64,000 nucleotides of DNA from assembly GCA_963837715.1 (NCBI GenBank), contig CAWIOF010000002.1, positions 62,001 through 126,000 on the forward strand. Direction: 5' to 3'. The notes beneath the pieces were generated by a model. That model had not been told where the DNA came from, made no database searches, and saw only the letters and a list, made by a program, of their open reading frames with translations. Below are positions 1-9,463 of this stretch, piece by piece. Position 1 is the stretch's first letter, and each line of letters begins with the position of its first letter. Origin of the DNA: JANYLB01 sp963837715. Its GTDB lineage: Bacteria > Actinomycetota > Acidimicrobiia > IMCC26256 > JANYLB01. The position numbers were made by a program, and so were the translations under genes.

Positions 1-1
1 C

Positions 2-1036
2 CTCCCCCAGGCCGTCACGGCGATCACGTTCTCACTGCTCGGTGCGGGGCTGTCGCGCCGGGTACCCACCCGGACGCTGTACCTGCTCGGGCTCGTCGCC
101 AACCTCGTCGCCATGGCGCTGCTCATCACGAGCACCGTGTTCACGAGCGACGAGGCCGTGGCATATCCGATCCTGCTCCTCGCGACCGCGAGCCTCGGCG
201 TCGGGTTCGGGTTGACCGTTCCAGCCATCAACACGCTGACCGCGGCGTTCCACCCCGGCAACGTCGACTCCTCGGTGCTGGTGCTCAACGCCCTGCTCGG
301 GCTCGGCACCGCGCTCGCTCCCATCCTCGTGGCCGTGTTCGTCGGCTTGGGCTTCTGGTGGGGGCTTCCCGTCATGTCGGCGGTCCTGTTGGTCGGTCTC
401 CTGGCCGCCAGCTTGCGGCTTCCCCTCCGGACCGAATCGTCCGGCGCGCGAACGCCCGGCAAGCGGGCGGCGACGGGCATCCCGTCGCGGTTCTGGGTCT
501 ACGCCGGGTTCGCCTTGCTGTACGGCATCTGCGAGACGATGAACGGCAACTGGTCGCAGCTCGACATGACCAAGAACCTGGGCGCATCGGCCACCCAGGC
601 CTCGATCGCCCTCACCGTGTTCTGGGCGATGGTGACGGTCGGCCGCGTCGGGTTCGCCGCGATCCAGCGGTCGTTTCCCACGCGGCGCACCTACCGCCTG
701 TTGCCCTTCGTGCTGGTGGTCGCCTTCGTGCTCATCGCGCTGCTCCCGTCGGGAGAGCCCGGCCTCGCGATCCTCTCGTTCGCGCTCGCCGGGCTCGGCT
801 GCTCGGCCCTCCTCCCGCTCACGATCACCTTCGGCGAGGAGGAGCTCGTCGGCATCTCCGCGGCGGTGGCCGGCGGCGTCATCGCGTTCTACCAGTTGGG
901 CTACGGCGTGGCCGCGTTCGGCGCCGGACCGCTCCAATCGGCGGGGGTCGCCCTGCCCACGTTGTTCGGCCTCACCGCGATCGTCGCCGGCGCGATGGGT
1001 GGTCTCTCGTTCGCGCTCACGCGCCACCGCGCGTGA
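2..1036 (+). CDS. MFS transporter (5' end cut by window edge)
   Basis: The reading frame is open from the first bases of the window to a TGA at 1034-1036, giving 344 residues without a start codon, so the N-terminal part lies outside. The protein is almost entirely hydrophobic helices separated by short basic loops (for example RRVPTRT near residue 20), with roughly ten membrane spans visible. This is the pattern of the major facilitator superfamily, proton- or gradient-driven permeases of the cytoplasmic membrane. The visible part has one long central loop (about residues 140-160, rich in R, T and G), which matches the loop joining the two six-helix bundles. Substrate cannot be inferred. The next gene starts about 150 bases downstream with its own ribosome binding site, so co-transcription is uncertain. 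Confidence 0.75.
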   Translation, partial: LPQAVTAITFSLLGAGLSRRVPTRTLYLLGLVANLVAMALLITSTVFTSDEAVAYPILLLATASLGVGFGLTVPAINTLTAAFHPGNVDSSVLVLNALLGLGTALAPILVAVFVGLGFWWGLPVMSAVLLVGLLAASLRLPLRTESSGARTPGKRAATGIPSRFWVYAGFALLYGICETMNGNWSQLDMTKNLGASATQASIALTVFWAMVTVGRVGFAAIQRSFPTRRTYRLLPFVLVVAFVLIALLPSGEPGLAILSFALAGLGCSALLPLTITFGEEELVGISAAVAGGVIAFYQLGYGVAAFGAGPLQSAGVALPTLFGLTAIVAGAMGGLSFALTRHRA

Positions 1037-1187
1037 CGATACGGTGACGCGGGCGGGTCGCGTGCCCGCCGCTGGACCGGCATTCACCCAGTTGGGATGA
1101 TGCCTTCGCGGCCGTGCGATGTCAGCCTTGCGCGTGCGTGGTTCTCTCCACTCCCTCCGATCCGCCTCTACCAACGAGGAGCGCTCC

Positions 1188-1955
1188 ATGAGTCTGGCCG
1201 GGAAAGTCGCGATCGTGACCGGCGGCAACACCGGGATCGGCAAGGCAATCGTGCTCGCGTTGGCGAAGGAGGGAGCCGACATCGTCATCGACTACATCGC
1301 CGATCCTGAGGCGACCGACGAGCTCGAGCGGCAGGTCGTTGCGCTCGGCGCGAAGGCCGTCGGGATCGAGGCCGACGTGAGCAAGGTGAACGACCTGCAA
1401 ACACTCGTCGACGCGGCGGTGAAGTCGTTCGGCCGGCTCGACGTGATGGTGAACAACGCGGGAGTCGAGACCCGGACGTCGGTGCTCGACACCACCGAGG
1501 CGCAGTACGAGAAGGTGCTCGAGATCAACCTGAAGAGCGCGTTCTTCGGCACGCAGCTCGCGGCGAAGCAGATGATCGCCCAGGGCGGCGGCGGTCGGAT
1601 CATCAACATCACGTCGGTCCACGAAGACTGGCCGATGCCCGGCAACACGCCGTACTGCCTCTCGAAGGGCGGGGTGAGGATGCTCACCCGGACCGCGGGA
1701 GTCGAGCTCGGACCGCACGGCATCACCGTCGTCGGGGTCGGCCCGGGTGCAGTTGCCACACCGATCAACACCTCCACGATGAACGACCCGGCGAAGATGA
1801 AGACCCTCGACGCCGCGATTCCGCTCGGGCGTATGGCTCAGCCCGACGAGATGGGCAGCGTCGTCGCGTTCCTCGCCGGCGACGGCGCGAGCTACATCAC
1901 CGCCACGACGGTCTTCGCCGACGGCGGCATCATGCACAGCAGTCCGGGGCTCTAG
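1188..1955 (+). CDS. SDR family oxidoreductase, glucose 1-dehydrogenase-like
   Basis: A 255-residue classical short-chain dehydrogenase. The nucleotide-binding motif TGGNTGIG is near residues 11-18, NNAG near 87-90, a catalytic Ser near 143, and YxxxK (YCLSK) at about 156-160. The C-terminus ends in the usual FADGG stretch. The start is the ATG at 1188 because ACGAGGAGC lies directly upstream and the glycine-rich motif then falls at the usual distance; the longer upstream reading frame has no SDR content. The gene is followed after 4 bases by an NADH dehydrogenase and belongs to an apparent operon up to 6728. Sequence style resembles glucose 1-dehydrogenases of the SDR family; that substrate would agree with the downstream GH15 glycosidase but is an inference. 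Confidence 0.85.
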   Translation: MSLAGKVAIVTGGNTGIGKAIVLALAKEGADIVIDYIADPEATDELERQVVALGAKAVGIEADVSKVNDLQTLVDAAVKSFGRLDVMVNNAGVETRTSVLDTTEAQYEKVLEINLKSAFFGTQLAAKQMIAQGGGGRIINITSVHEDWPMPGNTPYCLSKGGVRMLTRTAGVELGPHGITVVGVGPGAVATPINTSTMNDPAKMKTLDAAIPLGRMAQPDEMGSVVAFLAGDGASYITATTVFADGGIMHSSPGL

Positions 1956-1959
1956 GCGA

Positions 1960-3249
1960 GTGGGTGACGCCAAGCGGGGTACCGCATCGGTCGTGATCGT
2001 TGGGGGCGGATTCGCCGGCGTCGCCTGCGCGAAGCATCTCGGCAAGCACGGTGTGGCCGTGACCCTCGTGGACCGTCACAACTACAACCAGTTCCAGCCG
2101 CTCCTCTACCAGATCGCCTCGGCCCAGGTGAACACGACCGACGTGGCCCGGCCGCTGCGCGCGATCCTCAAGAAGCACAAGAGCATCACCGTCAAGCTGG
2201 CCGACATCCGCGAGGTCGATCCTGTGGCCAGGACGGTCACGAGCGCCGACGGCGTGACGTTCTCCGGCGACTACCTCGTGCTCGCGATGGGCGGTGAGGC
2301 GAACTTCTTCGGCACGCCCGGTGCGGCGGAATACGCATTCCCGCTCTACGCGCTCGACGACGCCGAGCGCCTCCGGTCGCGTCTGCTCGCGGTGCTCGAA
2401 GCGGCCTACCGCAATCCGAAGCTGGTCGACCGGGGCGCGCTGAACTTCGTCATCGTCGGTGCCGGCGCCACAGGGGTCGAGACGGCCGGCGCGCTCGCCG
2501 ACGTGTTCAACCGCCTGATTCCGAAGCGCATGCACGGCGGCGGGATCGGCGCGGCCCAGATCTACGTGGTCGATCCGGGCTCGGTCGTGCTCGCACCGTT
2601 CTCCGATCGCGTCCACACGTACGCACGAAAGGCGCTCGAGGACCGACGGGTGAAGCTCGAGTTCGGCGTGAAGGTGAACGAGGTGCGAGCCGACCGGGTG
2701 GTCCTCTCCGACGGCCGCGAGATCCTCACTCGCGTCGTGGTGTGGGCCGGTGGGATCCAAGCTGCCGGTCTCGCAGCCCGGTCCGGCATCGACGCGAGTT
2801 CGGGTGGGCGGATCGACGTGGAGCCCGACCTCACCGTGAAGACTTGTCCCGGGGTGTACGCGCTCGGCGACGTGGCGAACACCGCCGGACCCGACGGCAA
2901 ACCCTTCCCGCAGCTCGGGTCGGTTGCCCTGCAAGCGGGGAAGTGCGCGGCCGAGAACATCCTCGCCGACATCGACGGCAAGCCACGCGCCGCGTTCAAG
3001 TACCGAGACAAGGGGATCATGGCCATGATCGGCCGCAACGCGGCGGTCGCCGAAGTGGGGCCGAAACGCCGCGAGCTCCATGGCGTGCTCGCGTACGCGT
3101 CGTGGCTCGGCGTGCACGCGGCGCTGCTGAGTGGGTTTCGCGAGCGAATCAACGCGCTCGCCTCGTGGGGTTGGGACTACGTCTTCAGCACCCGGGCGTC
3201 TGCGATCATCGACCGACCCGAAGCCGCGTCGATCGACTGGGACGCGTGA
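1960..3249 (+). CDS. Type II NADH dehydrogenase-like FAD/NAD(P) oxidoreductase
   Basis: 429 residues with a GTG start 4 bases after the preceding stop codon. An N-terminal FAD-binding Rossmann motif (VIVGGGFAGVACAKHL, about residues 12-27) is followed by the segment FQPLLYQIASAQV typical of NDH-2 enzymes, a second Rossmann motif for NADH (VIVGAGATGVETAGAL, about 166-181), and the FAD-ribityl motif VYALGDVA near 304. Length and order match single-subunit, non-proton-pumping NADH:quinone oxidoreductases that sit on the inner face of the membrane. With the upstream dehydrogenase it could reoxidise NADH made during sugar oxidation. A sulfide:quinone or other disulfide oxidoreductase is less likely because no redox CxxC or CxxxxC pair is visible. 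Confidence 0.87.
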   Translation: MGDAKRGTASVVIVGGGFAGVACAKHLGKHGVAVTLVDRHNYNQFQPLLYQIASAQVNTTDVARPLRAILKKHKSITVKLADIREVDPVARTVTSADGVTFSGDYLVLAMGGEANFFGTPGAAEYAFPLYALDDAERLRSRLLAVLEAAYRNPKLVDRGALNFVIVGAGATGVETAGALADVFNRLIPKRMHGGGIGAAQIYVVDPGSVVLAPFSDRVHTYARKALEDRRVKLEFGVKVNEVRADRVVLSDGREILTRVVVWAGGIQAAGLAARSGIDASSGGRIDVEPDLTVKTCPGVYALGDVANTAGPDGKPFPQLGSVALQAGKCAAENILADIDGKPRAAFKYRDKGIMAMIGRNAAVAEVGPKRRELHGVLAYASWLGVHAALLSGFRERINALASWGWDYVFSTRASAIIDRPEAASIDWDA

Positions 3250-3300
3250 TGTCCGACGAACGCACCTGACCATCGAACCCGACCCCCACCGAGGAGCAGC

Positions 3301-5130
3301 ATGTCGACCCCCATCGAGGACTACGCGATCATCGGCGACACGAAGACGGTCGCGGCGGTGGCACGCGACGGTTCGATCGACTGGTGGTGCGTTCCCCGCA
3401 TCGACTCCGGTGCCGTGTTCGCTGCGTTGCTCGGCGAGGCCGAGCACGGCCGGTGGTCGATCGCGCCGAAGAGCGCCGTCACCGCCACGCGGCGTTCGTA
3501 TGCGGGCGACTCACTGGTGCTCGAGACCGAGTTCGACACCGCGACCGGGACCGTGAAGGTGACCGACTTCATGTCGCCCGGTGTCGACCATCCCACGATC
3601 TTCCGCATCGTCGACGGGCTCTCCGGCTCGGTGGAGATGAATCTGGAGCTCATCGCCCGGTTCGACTACGGCTCGATCGCACCCTGGGCGAGCGCCACCG
3701 GCGACGGGCTCACCCTCGTGGCCGGAAGCGACGCGCTGCGCTTCCACAGCCCGGTACCGCTCCACGGCAGCGATCTCACCACCACGGCCGAGTTCACCGT
3801 CGACGAGGGCCAACGGCGTGGCTTCTCCCTCGCGTGGTACTCCGCGCTCGAGGACCCGCCGGCGCCGCTCGACGCACCGGCCGCCCTGCGCGCGACCGAG
3901 CGCTACTGGGCTGAGTGGATGGAGCGCTGCACCTACACCGGAGAGTGGCGCGACGACGTCGTGCGCTCGCTCATCACGGTCAAGGCGCTCCAGTACTCGC
4001 CGACCGGAGCAGTGTGCGCCGCCGCGACCACCTCGCTGCCCGAGCAGTTGGGCGGTGTGCGCAACTGGGACTACCGATTCTCGTGGCTGCGGGACTCGTC
4101 GCTCACGCTCCAGGCCCTCCTGTTGTGCGGCTACATCGACGAGGCGAGGGCGTGGCAGCAGTGGCTCCAGCGGGCCGTCGCGGGTGATCCGGGCGACTTC
4201 CAGATCATGTATGGAGTCGGAGGTGAGCGTCGGCTCACCGAGGTGGAGCTCGACTGGCTTCCCGGCTACGAGAACTCCAAGCCCGTCCGCATCGGGAACG
4301 AGGCGAGCGAGCAGTTCCAGCTCGACGTGTTCGGTGAGATCGCCGACGCCGGCCTCACCGGCGTCGAGGCCGCGCTCGGCGGGGAGCAGCACCTCCCCGC
4401 TCACCATCCGCAAGCGGGAGAGTTGCTCCCCGCGATGATGGAGCACCTCGAGCGGGTCTGGCAGCTCCCCGACGACGGCATCTGGGAGATCCGGGGCCCC
4501 CAGCGGCACTTCACCCAGTCGAAGGTGATGGCCTGGGTCGCGTTCGACCGCGCCGCGAAGATCGCGGAGAAGCTCGGCCAGACCCACCTTCCGATCAAGC
4601 ACTGGCGGAAGCTGGCCGACCAGGTGAAGGCCGAGGTGTGCGAGAAGGGCTTCGACAAGGAGAAGAACACGTTCGTCCAGTACTACGGCGCCGACCAGCT
4701 CGACTCCAGTCTGCTCATGCTCGCCCGGGTCGGCTTCCTGCCGCCGAGCGATCCGCGCATCATCGGCACGGTCGAGGCCGTCCAACGTGAGCTGATGGTC
4801 GACGGGTTCGTGATCCGCTACCCGACGTCCGACGGCGACGCCGTCGACGGGCTCCCGGCGGGAGAGGGCACGTTCCTCCTCACCACGTTCTGGTTGGTCG
4901 ACAACCTCGCGCTCATCGGCCGGGAGGACGAAGCCCGCGCGCTGTTCGACCGCTTGCGCGGTCTGCAGAACGACGTCGGCATCTTCTCGGAGGAGTACGA
5001 CCCGGCCACCAAGCGGATGATCGGGAACTTCCCCCAGGCGTTCTCACACCTCGGGTTCATCGTGTCTGCGTCACACCTGTCGGCGGCGCACCCGTCGCCG
5101 CTCGCCAGCCGTACCGCCTCGGAAGGATGA
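3301..5130 (+). CDS. Glycoside hydrolase family 15 protein (trehalase/glucoamylase type)
   Basis: 609 residues starting at an ATG preceded by GAGGAGC. The N-terminus IEDYAIIGDTKTVAAVARDGSIDWWCVPR is the hallmark of bacterial GH15 proteins (N-terminal beta-sandwich domain). The catalytic (alpha/alpha)6 barrel begins near residue 220 and contains NWDYRFSWLRDSS (about 254-266), GNEASEQFQLD near 337, and a C-terminal FSEEYDP...GNFPQAFSH block (about 562-585) that carries the second catalytic acid. No signal peptide is visible, so it acts in the cytosol. In actinobacteria this group includes trehalases; glucoamylase activity is the alternative. The stop codon overlaps the start of the next gene (ATGA), implying translational coupling. 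Confidence 0.9.
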   Translation: MSTPIEDYAIIGDTKTVAAVARDGSIDWWCVPRIDSGAVFAALLGEAEHGRWSIAPKSAVTATRRSYAGDSLVLETEFDTATGTVKVTDFMSPGVDHPTIFRIVDGLSGSVEMNLELIARFDYGSIAPWASATGDGLTLVAGSDALRFHSPVPLHGSDLTTTAEFTVDEGQRRGFSLAWYSALEDPPAPLDAPAALRATERYWAEWMERCTYTGEWRDDVVRSLITVKALQYSPTGAVCAAATTSLPEQLGGVRNWDYRFSWLRDSSLTLQALLLCGYIDEARAWQQWLQRAVAGDPGDFQIMYGVGGERRLTEVELDWLPGYENSKPVRIGNEASEQFQLDVFGEIADAGLTGVEAALGGEQHLPAHHPQAGELLPAMMEHLERVWQLPDDGIWEIRGPQRHFTQSKVMAWVAFDRAAKIAEKLGQTHLPIKHWRKLADQVKAEVCEKGFDKEKNTFVQYYGADQLDSSLLMLARVGFLPPSDPRIIGTVEAVQRELMVDGFVIRYPTSDGDAVDGLPAGEGTFLLTTFWLVDNLALIGREDEARALFDRLRGLQNDVGIFSEEYDPATKRMIGNFPQAFSHLGFIVSASHLSAAHPSPLASRTASEG

Positions 5131-6728
5131 CCATGGCCTCGGAGTCACCTGGTTCGGACCACTACGACATCGTGATCATCGGGAGCGGCGCGGGTGGGGG
5201 AACGCTCGCCTGGAAGCTCGCGCCGACGGGCAAGCGGATCCTGCTGCTCGAACGGGGCGACTACCTGCCGCGTGAGCGCGACAACTGGGAGACCGAGGCG
5301 GTGTTCCTGAAGAGCAAGTACACCACCACCGAGACCTGGGTCGACGCCGACGGCGACGAGTTCACCCCGGAGCAGAACTACTACGTGGGGGGCAACACCA
5401 AGTTCTACGGCGCCGCGCTCTTCCGCCTGCGTCCCGAGGACTTCGGGGTGATCACCCACCACGGTGGGGAATCGCCGGCCTGGCCGTTCGACTATCAGGA
5501 CCTCGAGCCCTGGTACCAGGCCGCCGAAGAGCTGTACATGGTCCACGGCAAGGCCGGGGAGGACCCCACCGACGGACCCCGCAGCCAGGAGTACCCGTAC
5601 CCCGAGGTCAAGCACGAGCCGCGCATCCAACAGCTCAACGACGACCTGGAGAAGCTCGGCCTACACCCGTCGCACCTGCCGATCGGCGTGATGCTCGACC
5701 AGGACGACGACGGCGCCGCCCTGCACACGAGCACGTGCATCCGCTGCGACCGGGTCGACGGGTTCCCGTGCATGGTGAACGGCAAGGCCGACGCCCAGAC
5801 CGTTGCAGTCGACCCCGCGCTCGTGCATCCGAACCTCGAGCTCGTGCGCAACGCCAAGGTCGAGCGGCTCGAGACCGACGCGTCCGGCCGCTCGGTCACC
5901 GCGGTCGTGGCGACGATGCGCGACGGCTCCGAGACCCGCTTCTCCGGCGACATCGTCGTGGTGTCGTGTGGGGCGCTGAACTCGTCGCTGCTGCTCCTCA
6001 AGTCGGCGAACGACGCACACCCGAATGGCCTCGCGAACGCGTCCGACCAGGTCGGGCGCAACTACATGCGCCACAACAACGTGGCGATGATGGCGTTGTC
6101 GAAGGAGCCGAACCCGACCCGGTTCCAGAAGACGCTCGCGCTCAACGACTGGTACCTGAAGGGTGAAGACACCGACTATCCCTGGGGCGGGATCCAGATG
6201 CTCGGCAAGTCCGACGGCGAGCAGCTGAAGGGCAAGGCTCCCCACTTCCTCGCCTGGGCGGCCCGGATGACACCCGAGCGTCCCGTGCAGATGATGGCCC
6301 ACCACAGCGTCGACTTCTGGCTCTCGTCAGAGGATCTCCCGCACCCCGACAACCGGCTCACCGTCGACAAGGACGGGAAGGTCAAGCTCGCGCTCGTCGA
6401 GACCAACCCCGAGGGCCTGAAGCGTCTCCGCAAGAAGTTCGAGTCGATGCTCACCGACCTCGGCATGCACGAGGGGCTCACCGAGCGGAGCCTCTACCTC
6501 CACGAGGCCATGGACATCGCAGCTACGGCCCACCAGGCCGGTACGGTCCGTTTCGGAACCGACGAGACGACCTCGGTGCTCGACGTCGACTGCCGGGCCC
6601 ACGGCCTCGACAACCTCTACGTGGTCGACTCCAGCTTCTTTCCTTCTATCGGCGCGGTGAACCCGACGCTCACCATCATTGCCAACGCGCTCCGGGTCGG
6701 CGAGCACCTCACCGATCGGCTCGGATGA
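5127..6728 (+). CDS. GMC family FAD-dependent oxidoreductase
   Basis: 533 residues. The dinucleotide motif DIVIIGSGAGGGTLAWKL (about residues 13-30) with LLLERGD, the middle GGNTKFYGAALFRL segment that positions FAD, and the C-terminal block with HQAG and AVNPTLTIIANALR (His and Asn of the GMC active site) identify a glucose-methanol-choline oxidoreductase. It oxidises an alcohol or sugar hydroxyl and passes electrons to oxygen, a quinone or another acceptor. The ATG at 5127 overlaps the GH15 stop; GGAAGG at 5121-5126 abuts it, and the in-frame ATG at 5133 would give better Shine-Dalgarno spacing, so the true start may be two codons later. A four-cysteine-like segment CIRCDRVDGFPC near 205-216 is notable. 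Likely substrate: glucose or a related sugar released by the coupled GH15 enzyme (inference). Confidence 0.88.
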   Translation: MTMASESPGSDHYDIVIIGSGAGGGTLAWKLAPTGKRILLLERGDYLPRERDNWETEAVFLKSKYTTTETWVDADGDEFTPEQNYYVGGNTKFYGAALFRLRPEDFGVITHHGGESPAWPFDYQDLEPWYQAAEELYMVHGKAGEDPTDGPRSQEYPYPEVKHEPRIQQLNDDLEKLGLHPSHLPIGVMLDQDDDGAALHTSTCIRCDRVDGFPCMVNGKADAQTVAVDPALVHPNLELVRNAKVERLETDASGRSVTAVVATMRDGSETRFSGDIVVVSCGALNSSLLLLKSANDAHPNGLANASDQVGRNYMRHNNVAMMALSKEPNPTRFQKTLALNDWYLKGEDTDYPWGGIQMLGKSDGEQLKGKAPHFLAWAARMTPERPVQMMAHHSVDFWLSSEDLPHPDNRLTVDKDGKVKLALVETNPEGLKRLRKKFESMLTDLGMHEGLTERSLYLHEAMDIAATAHQAGTVRFGTDETTSVLDVDCRAHGLDNLYVVDSSFFPSIGAVNPTLTIIANALRVGEHLTDRLG

Positions 6729-6817
6729 GTTGGCCCTACCGGCCGGAGACGTTCCGGCGACGGCGATCGAATTCCAGATCGAGGTCGAAGCGGGCCTGAC
6801 TGGCGCCGAGGCGGTAG

Positions 6818-8587
6818 GTGGTCAAGGCGCCTCGCGGAACGGCCGATGGTTGTCGGGTGACGATCGGCTACTCGGACGCGTACGAGCAGGACACCGCAGT
6901 CGGTCCGATCGGGGACGCCGATGATCTGACGGGGCGCCTGTTGGAGTTGGCGCGGTCACGGACCGGCATGGATCTGGCGTGGGTCTCGCGCTTCCACGAT
7001 GGCCGGCAGGTGTTCGAGCGGCTGGTCGGGGACAGCGACCGGTTTGGTCTCGTGGCCGGCGACTCGGCGCCGTTGACGGACTCGTTTTGCGCGCTGGTGC
7101 TCGACGGGCGTCTCGATCCCGTCGTCGAGAATGCGCACATGCATGCAATCACCGCGGGTTTGGCAGTGACCGAGGAGTTGGGGATCGGGTCGTACATCGG
7201 CGCGCCGATCCCGGGACCGGGGTCGGAGCCGCTGGGGATGTTGTGTTGCGTGAGTGCCGCTCCGACCACGACGAACGGCCCGGCGGAGGTGCGGTTCTTG
7301 GAGCTCCTCGCGGCCTCGATCGGCGAGCTCGAGGCCGATGCGCGGGTCAGCCCAGATCGGCGGCGCCGGATCCGTGACCGGGTGGGTCGTGTGCTGCGCG
7401 GCGGGCATCTCAACGCCGTGTTCCAGCCGATCGTCGATCTGCAGACCGGTCGGGTGATGGGCGCGGAGGCGTTGGCCCGGTTCCCGGCCGAGCCGCGTCG
7501 GCCCGACGTGTGGTTCGCGGAGGCCGAGTCGGTCGGGATGGGCGCGGCGCTGGAGCTGGCCGCGGTGAGCGCGGCGTTCTCACAACTCAACGAGCTTCCC
7601 GATGGCATCTACCTGTCGGTGAACGCTTCACCGGCGCTGATGGGCAACGACGAGTTCGTGACCGTGCTCAGTTCGGTCGACGCACGCCGGATCGTGGTCG
7701 AGCTCACCGAACACGCCGCCGTCGACGACTACGACGCGCTCGGCGCCGCCATCGACCGTGTTCGCGCTCTCGGCGTGCGCCTCGCGATCGACGACGTCGG
7801 AGCTGGATTCTCGAGCTTCCAACATGTGATCCGCCTCCGTCCCGAGATCTTGAAGCTCGACATCGCCATCACCCGAGACATCGACACCGACGCCGCCCGC
7901 CGGGGACTGGCCCGCGGTCTGCTCAGCGTCGCACGTGACCTCGGCGCGACCGTCGTGGCTGAAGGCGTCGAGACCCAGAGCGAACTCGATGCGCTCGTCA
8001 ACCTGGGCATCGATGCCGCGCAAGGGTTCCTGCTCGCTCGTCCCGGTCCGCTGCCGCTGCCTGAGCCTCACGCCCGTCCGACCCCTCGTCGAATCGATGC
8101 AGGCGAACAGCTCGGCGACAAGACCGACGCGTTGGCGTTCCTGGCCCGGACCTGGTTCAAATCGAATGATCTCGAGACCGTCACCCGACCACTGCTCGAC
8201 GCGGTGCTGGACCGCACCGGACTCGAAACCAGCTATCTGACCATCCGTGATCCCGACACCGGCGCGCTCGAACATCGCTACGTGCGGAACGCCGGAACGA
8301 TCGATCTCCCCGAAGGTCTCGTCGTCCCGTGGGATGACACGCTCTGCAAGCGGTGCCGTGACGCCGAGATCAATTGGACCGCGGACGTCACCGCCGACCT
8401 GCCCGGCTGCGACGCGGCCGACGCGCTCGGGGTGCAGACGTTCCTGAGTGTTCCCGTGCGCTCGAACGACGGTACCGAGATCGGCACCCTCTGCGCAGCG
8501 TCGACTCAGACGCGCTACCTCGGGGCCGCGACCGTCGCGGAGATCGAGCTCATGGCCCGGCTGATCGCCGATCGCCACCCGACCTGA
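6818..8587 (+). CDS. GAF-EAL-GAF cyclic-di-GMP phosphodiesterase
   Basis: 589 residues. A GAF-like sensor domain spans about 30-180 (with CALVLDG and GSYIGAPI), an EAL phosphodiesterase domain about 190-425, and a second GAF domain about 435-589 (CKRCRDAEI, FLSVPVRSNDG). The EAL domain keeps the expected catalytic pattern: EAL in GAEALARF, SVNAS, ELTE, IDDVGAG, KLD, AEGVE and QGF, so it should hydrolyse c-di-GMP to pGpG. No GGDEF domain or transmembrane segment is present, so it is probably a soluble, ligand-controlled enzyme. The start is uncertain: GTG at 6818 is the longest, and GTG at 6857 (protein starting VTIGYSDAYEQ) is a reasonable alternative. Confidence 0.88.
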   Translation: MVKAPRGTADGCRVTIGYSDAYEQDTAVGPIGDADDLTGRLLELARSRTGMDLAWVSRFHDGRQVFERLVGDSDRFGLVAGDSAPLTDSFCALVLDGRLDPVVENAHMHAITAGLAVTEELGIGSYIGAPIPGPGSEPLGMLCCVSAAPTTTNGPAEVRFLELLAASIGELEADARVSPDRRRRIRDRVGRVLRGGHLNAVFQPIVDLQTGRVMGAEALARFPAEPRRPDVWFAEAESVGMGAALELAAVSAAFSQLNELPDGIYLSVNASPALMGNDEFVTVLSSVDARRIVVELTEHAAVDDYDALGAAIDRVRALGVRLAIDDVGAGFSSFQHVIRLRPEILKLDIAITRDIDTDAARRGLARGLLSVARDLGATVVAEGVETQSELDALVNLGIDAAQGFLLARPGPLPLPEPHARPTPRRIDAGEQLGDKTDALAFLARTWFKSNDLETVTRPLLDAVLDRTGLETSYLTIRDPDTGALEHRYVRNAGTIDLPEGLVVPWDDTLCKRCRDAEINWTADVTADLPGCDAADALGVQTFLSVPVRSNDGTEIGTLCAASTQTRYLGAATVAEIELMARLIADRHPT

Positions 8588-8883
8588 TTCGATGAGCTCG
8601 CGGCTCCCGCCCCCGTCCTGACGGCCACGCGGTAGTCGCACTCTTCCGGTGTGTTGTGGCGAGCCACAGGTGGGTAGGTCTCGACGTGCCGTTCACCGCG
8701 TGGCGCCGCCTCGGCGTCGTGCTTGGCGATCGGCAACAGCAACGCAGGGTGATTCGCCGGGGCGCAGGGAGGCTGGAACGTGTGGTTCGTCCAACGCATG
8801 CATCGGAAACGTCGTGTTGTCCCCCGATCCGACGCCAGAGATCGTCCTCCCGCGCCTCCGATCAAGCGAAGGCGGATTGAGCG
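8588..8883. other. Intergenic stretch without recognised gene
   Basis: This 296-base gap lies between the EAL gene and a DUF421 gene on the same strand. Reading frames here have arginine/serine-rich composition on both strands and no recognisable domain. I see no rRNA, tRNA, clear hairpin with T-tract or operator palindrome. It probably holds the promoter of the downstream membrane protein gene. Confidence 0.4.
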
Positions 8884-9441
8884 GTGACCGTTCTCCCTGC
8901 ATCCTGGCCGTCGTGGCTCGCGACGATGGTCGCCACACCGATCGCGTTCGTCGCACTCCTCGTTGTTCTCAGGGGCGCGGGGAAGCGGACGTTGGCCAAG
9001 ATGACGGCCTACGGGCTCACGATCACCGTCGCGTTCGGTTCGGTGTTCGCGACCGTGCTCCTCGATCGTTCCATCCCACTGCTCGACGGCGCGGTGGCGT
9101 TCTTCGTGCTGGCACTCCTTCAAGGAGTGCTCGCGTGGGGATCGGTGCGATCATCACTCATTGCCCGCGCGGTGACCGCCCGGCCGACGGCACTCGTGTG
9201 CAGAGGCCGGGTCGACGAACGCTTGATGCGTCGAGAGCGAGTTCGCCTGGAAGCGGTCCAGGCCGCGGTACGCGCCGCCGGTCACGCTTCCGTCGCACAA
9301 GCGCTCGCTGTCATCTTGGAGACGGACGGTTCCCTCAGCGTGGTCATGGGGCCAGGGTCGGAACCCGAGACGGCCGACCCGATCGAAGTCGACGCGTTGA
9401 GCAACGTGGAGGGCTGGTGGAGCCCTTCACCGCACGCGTGA
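8884..9441 (+). CDS. DUF421 (YetF-like) membrane protein
   Basis: 185 residues from a GTG start. Three N-terminal hydrophobic helices (about residues 10-30, 40-60 and 66-86) surround the segment GKRTLAKMTAYGLTITVAFG, characteristic of the DUF421/YetF family, and are followed by a small soluble alpha/beta domain (about 95-175) with the RPTALVCRGRVDERLMRRERV stretch. Members are integral membrane proteins of unknown function, some linked to spore or stress physiology. The usual family length is about 150-230, so the gene looks complete. It stands alone, with a convergent small membrane-protein gene downstream. Confidence 0.75.
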   Translation: MTVLPASWPSWLATMVATPIAFVALLVVLRGAGKRTLAKMTAYGLTITVAFGSVFATVLLDRSIPLLDGAVAFFVLALLQGVLAWGSVRSSLIARAVTARPTALVCRGRVDERLMRRERVRLEAVQAAVRAAGHASVAQALAVILETDGSLSVVMGPGSEPETADPIEVDALSNVEGWWSPSPHA

Positions 9442-9463
9442 CCTCCGGCGGTCCGCTGTGCTT

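Noticed and set aside
32..1288. 418-residue minus-strand reading frame opposite the transporter and SDR
   Set aside because: It is low-complexity Arg/Glu/Gly sequence antisense to well-supported genes, an artefact of GC-rich codon use.
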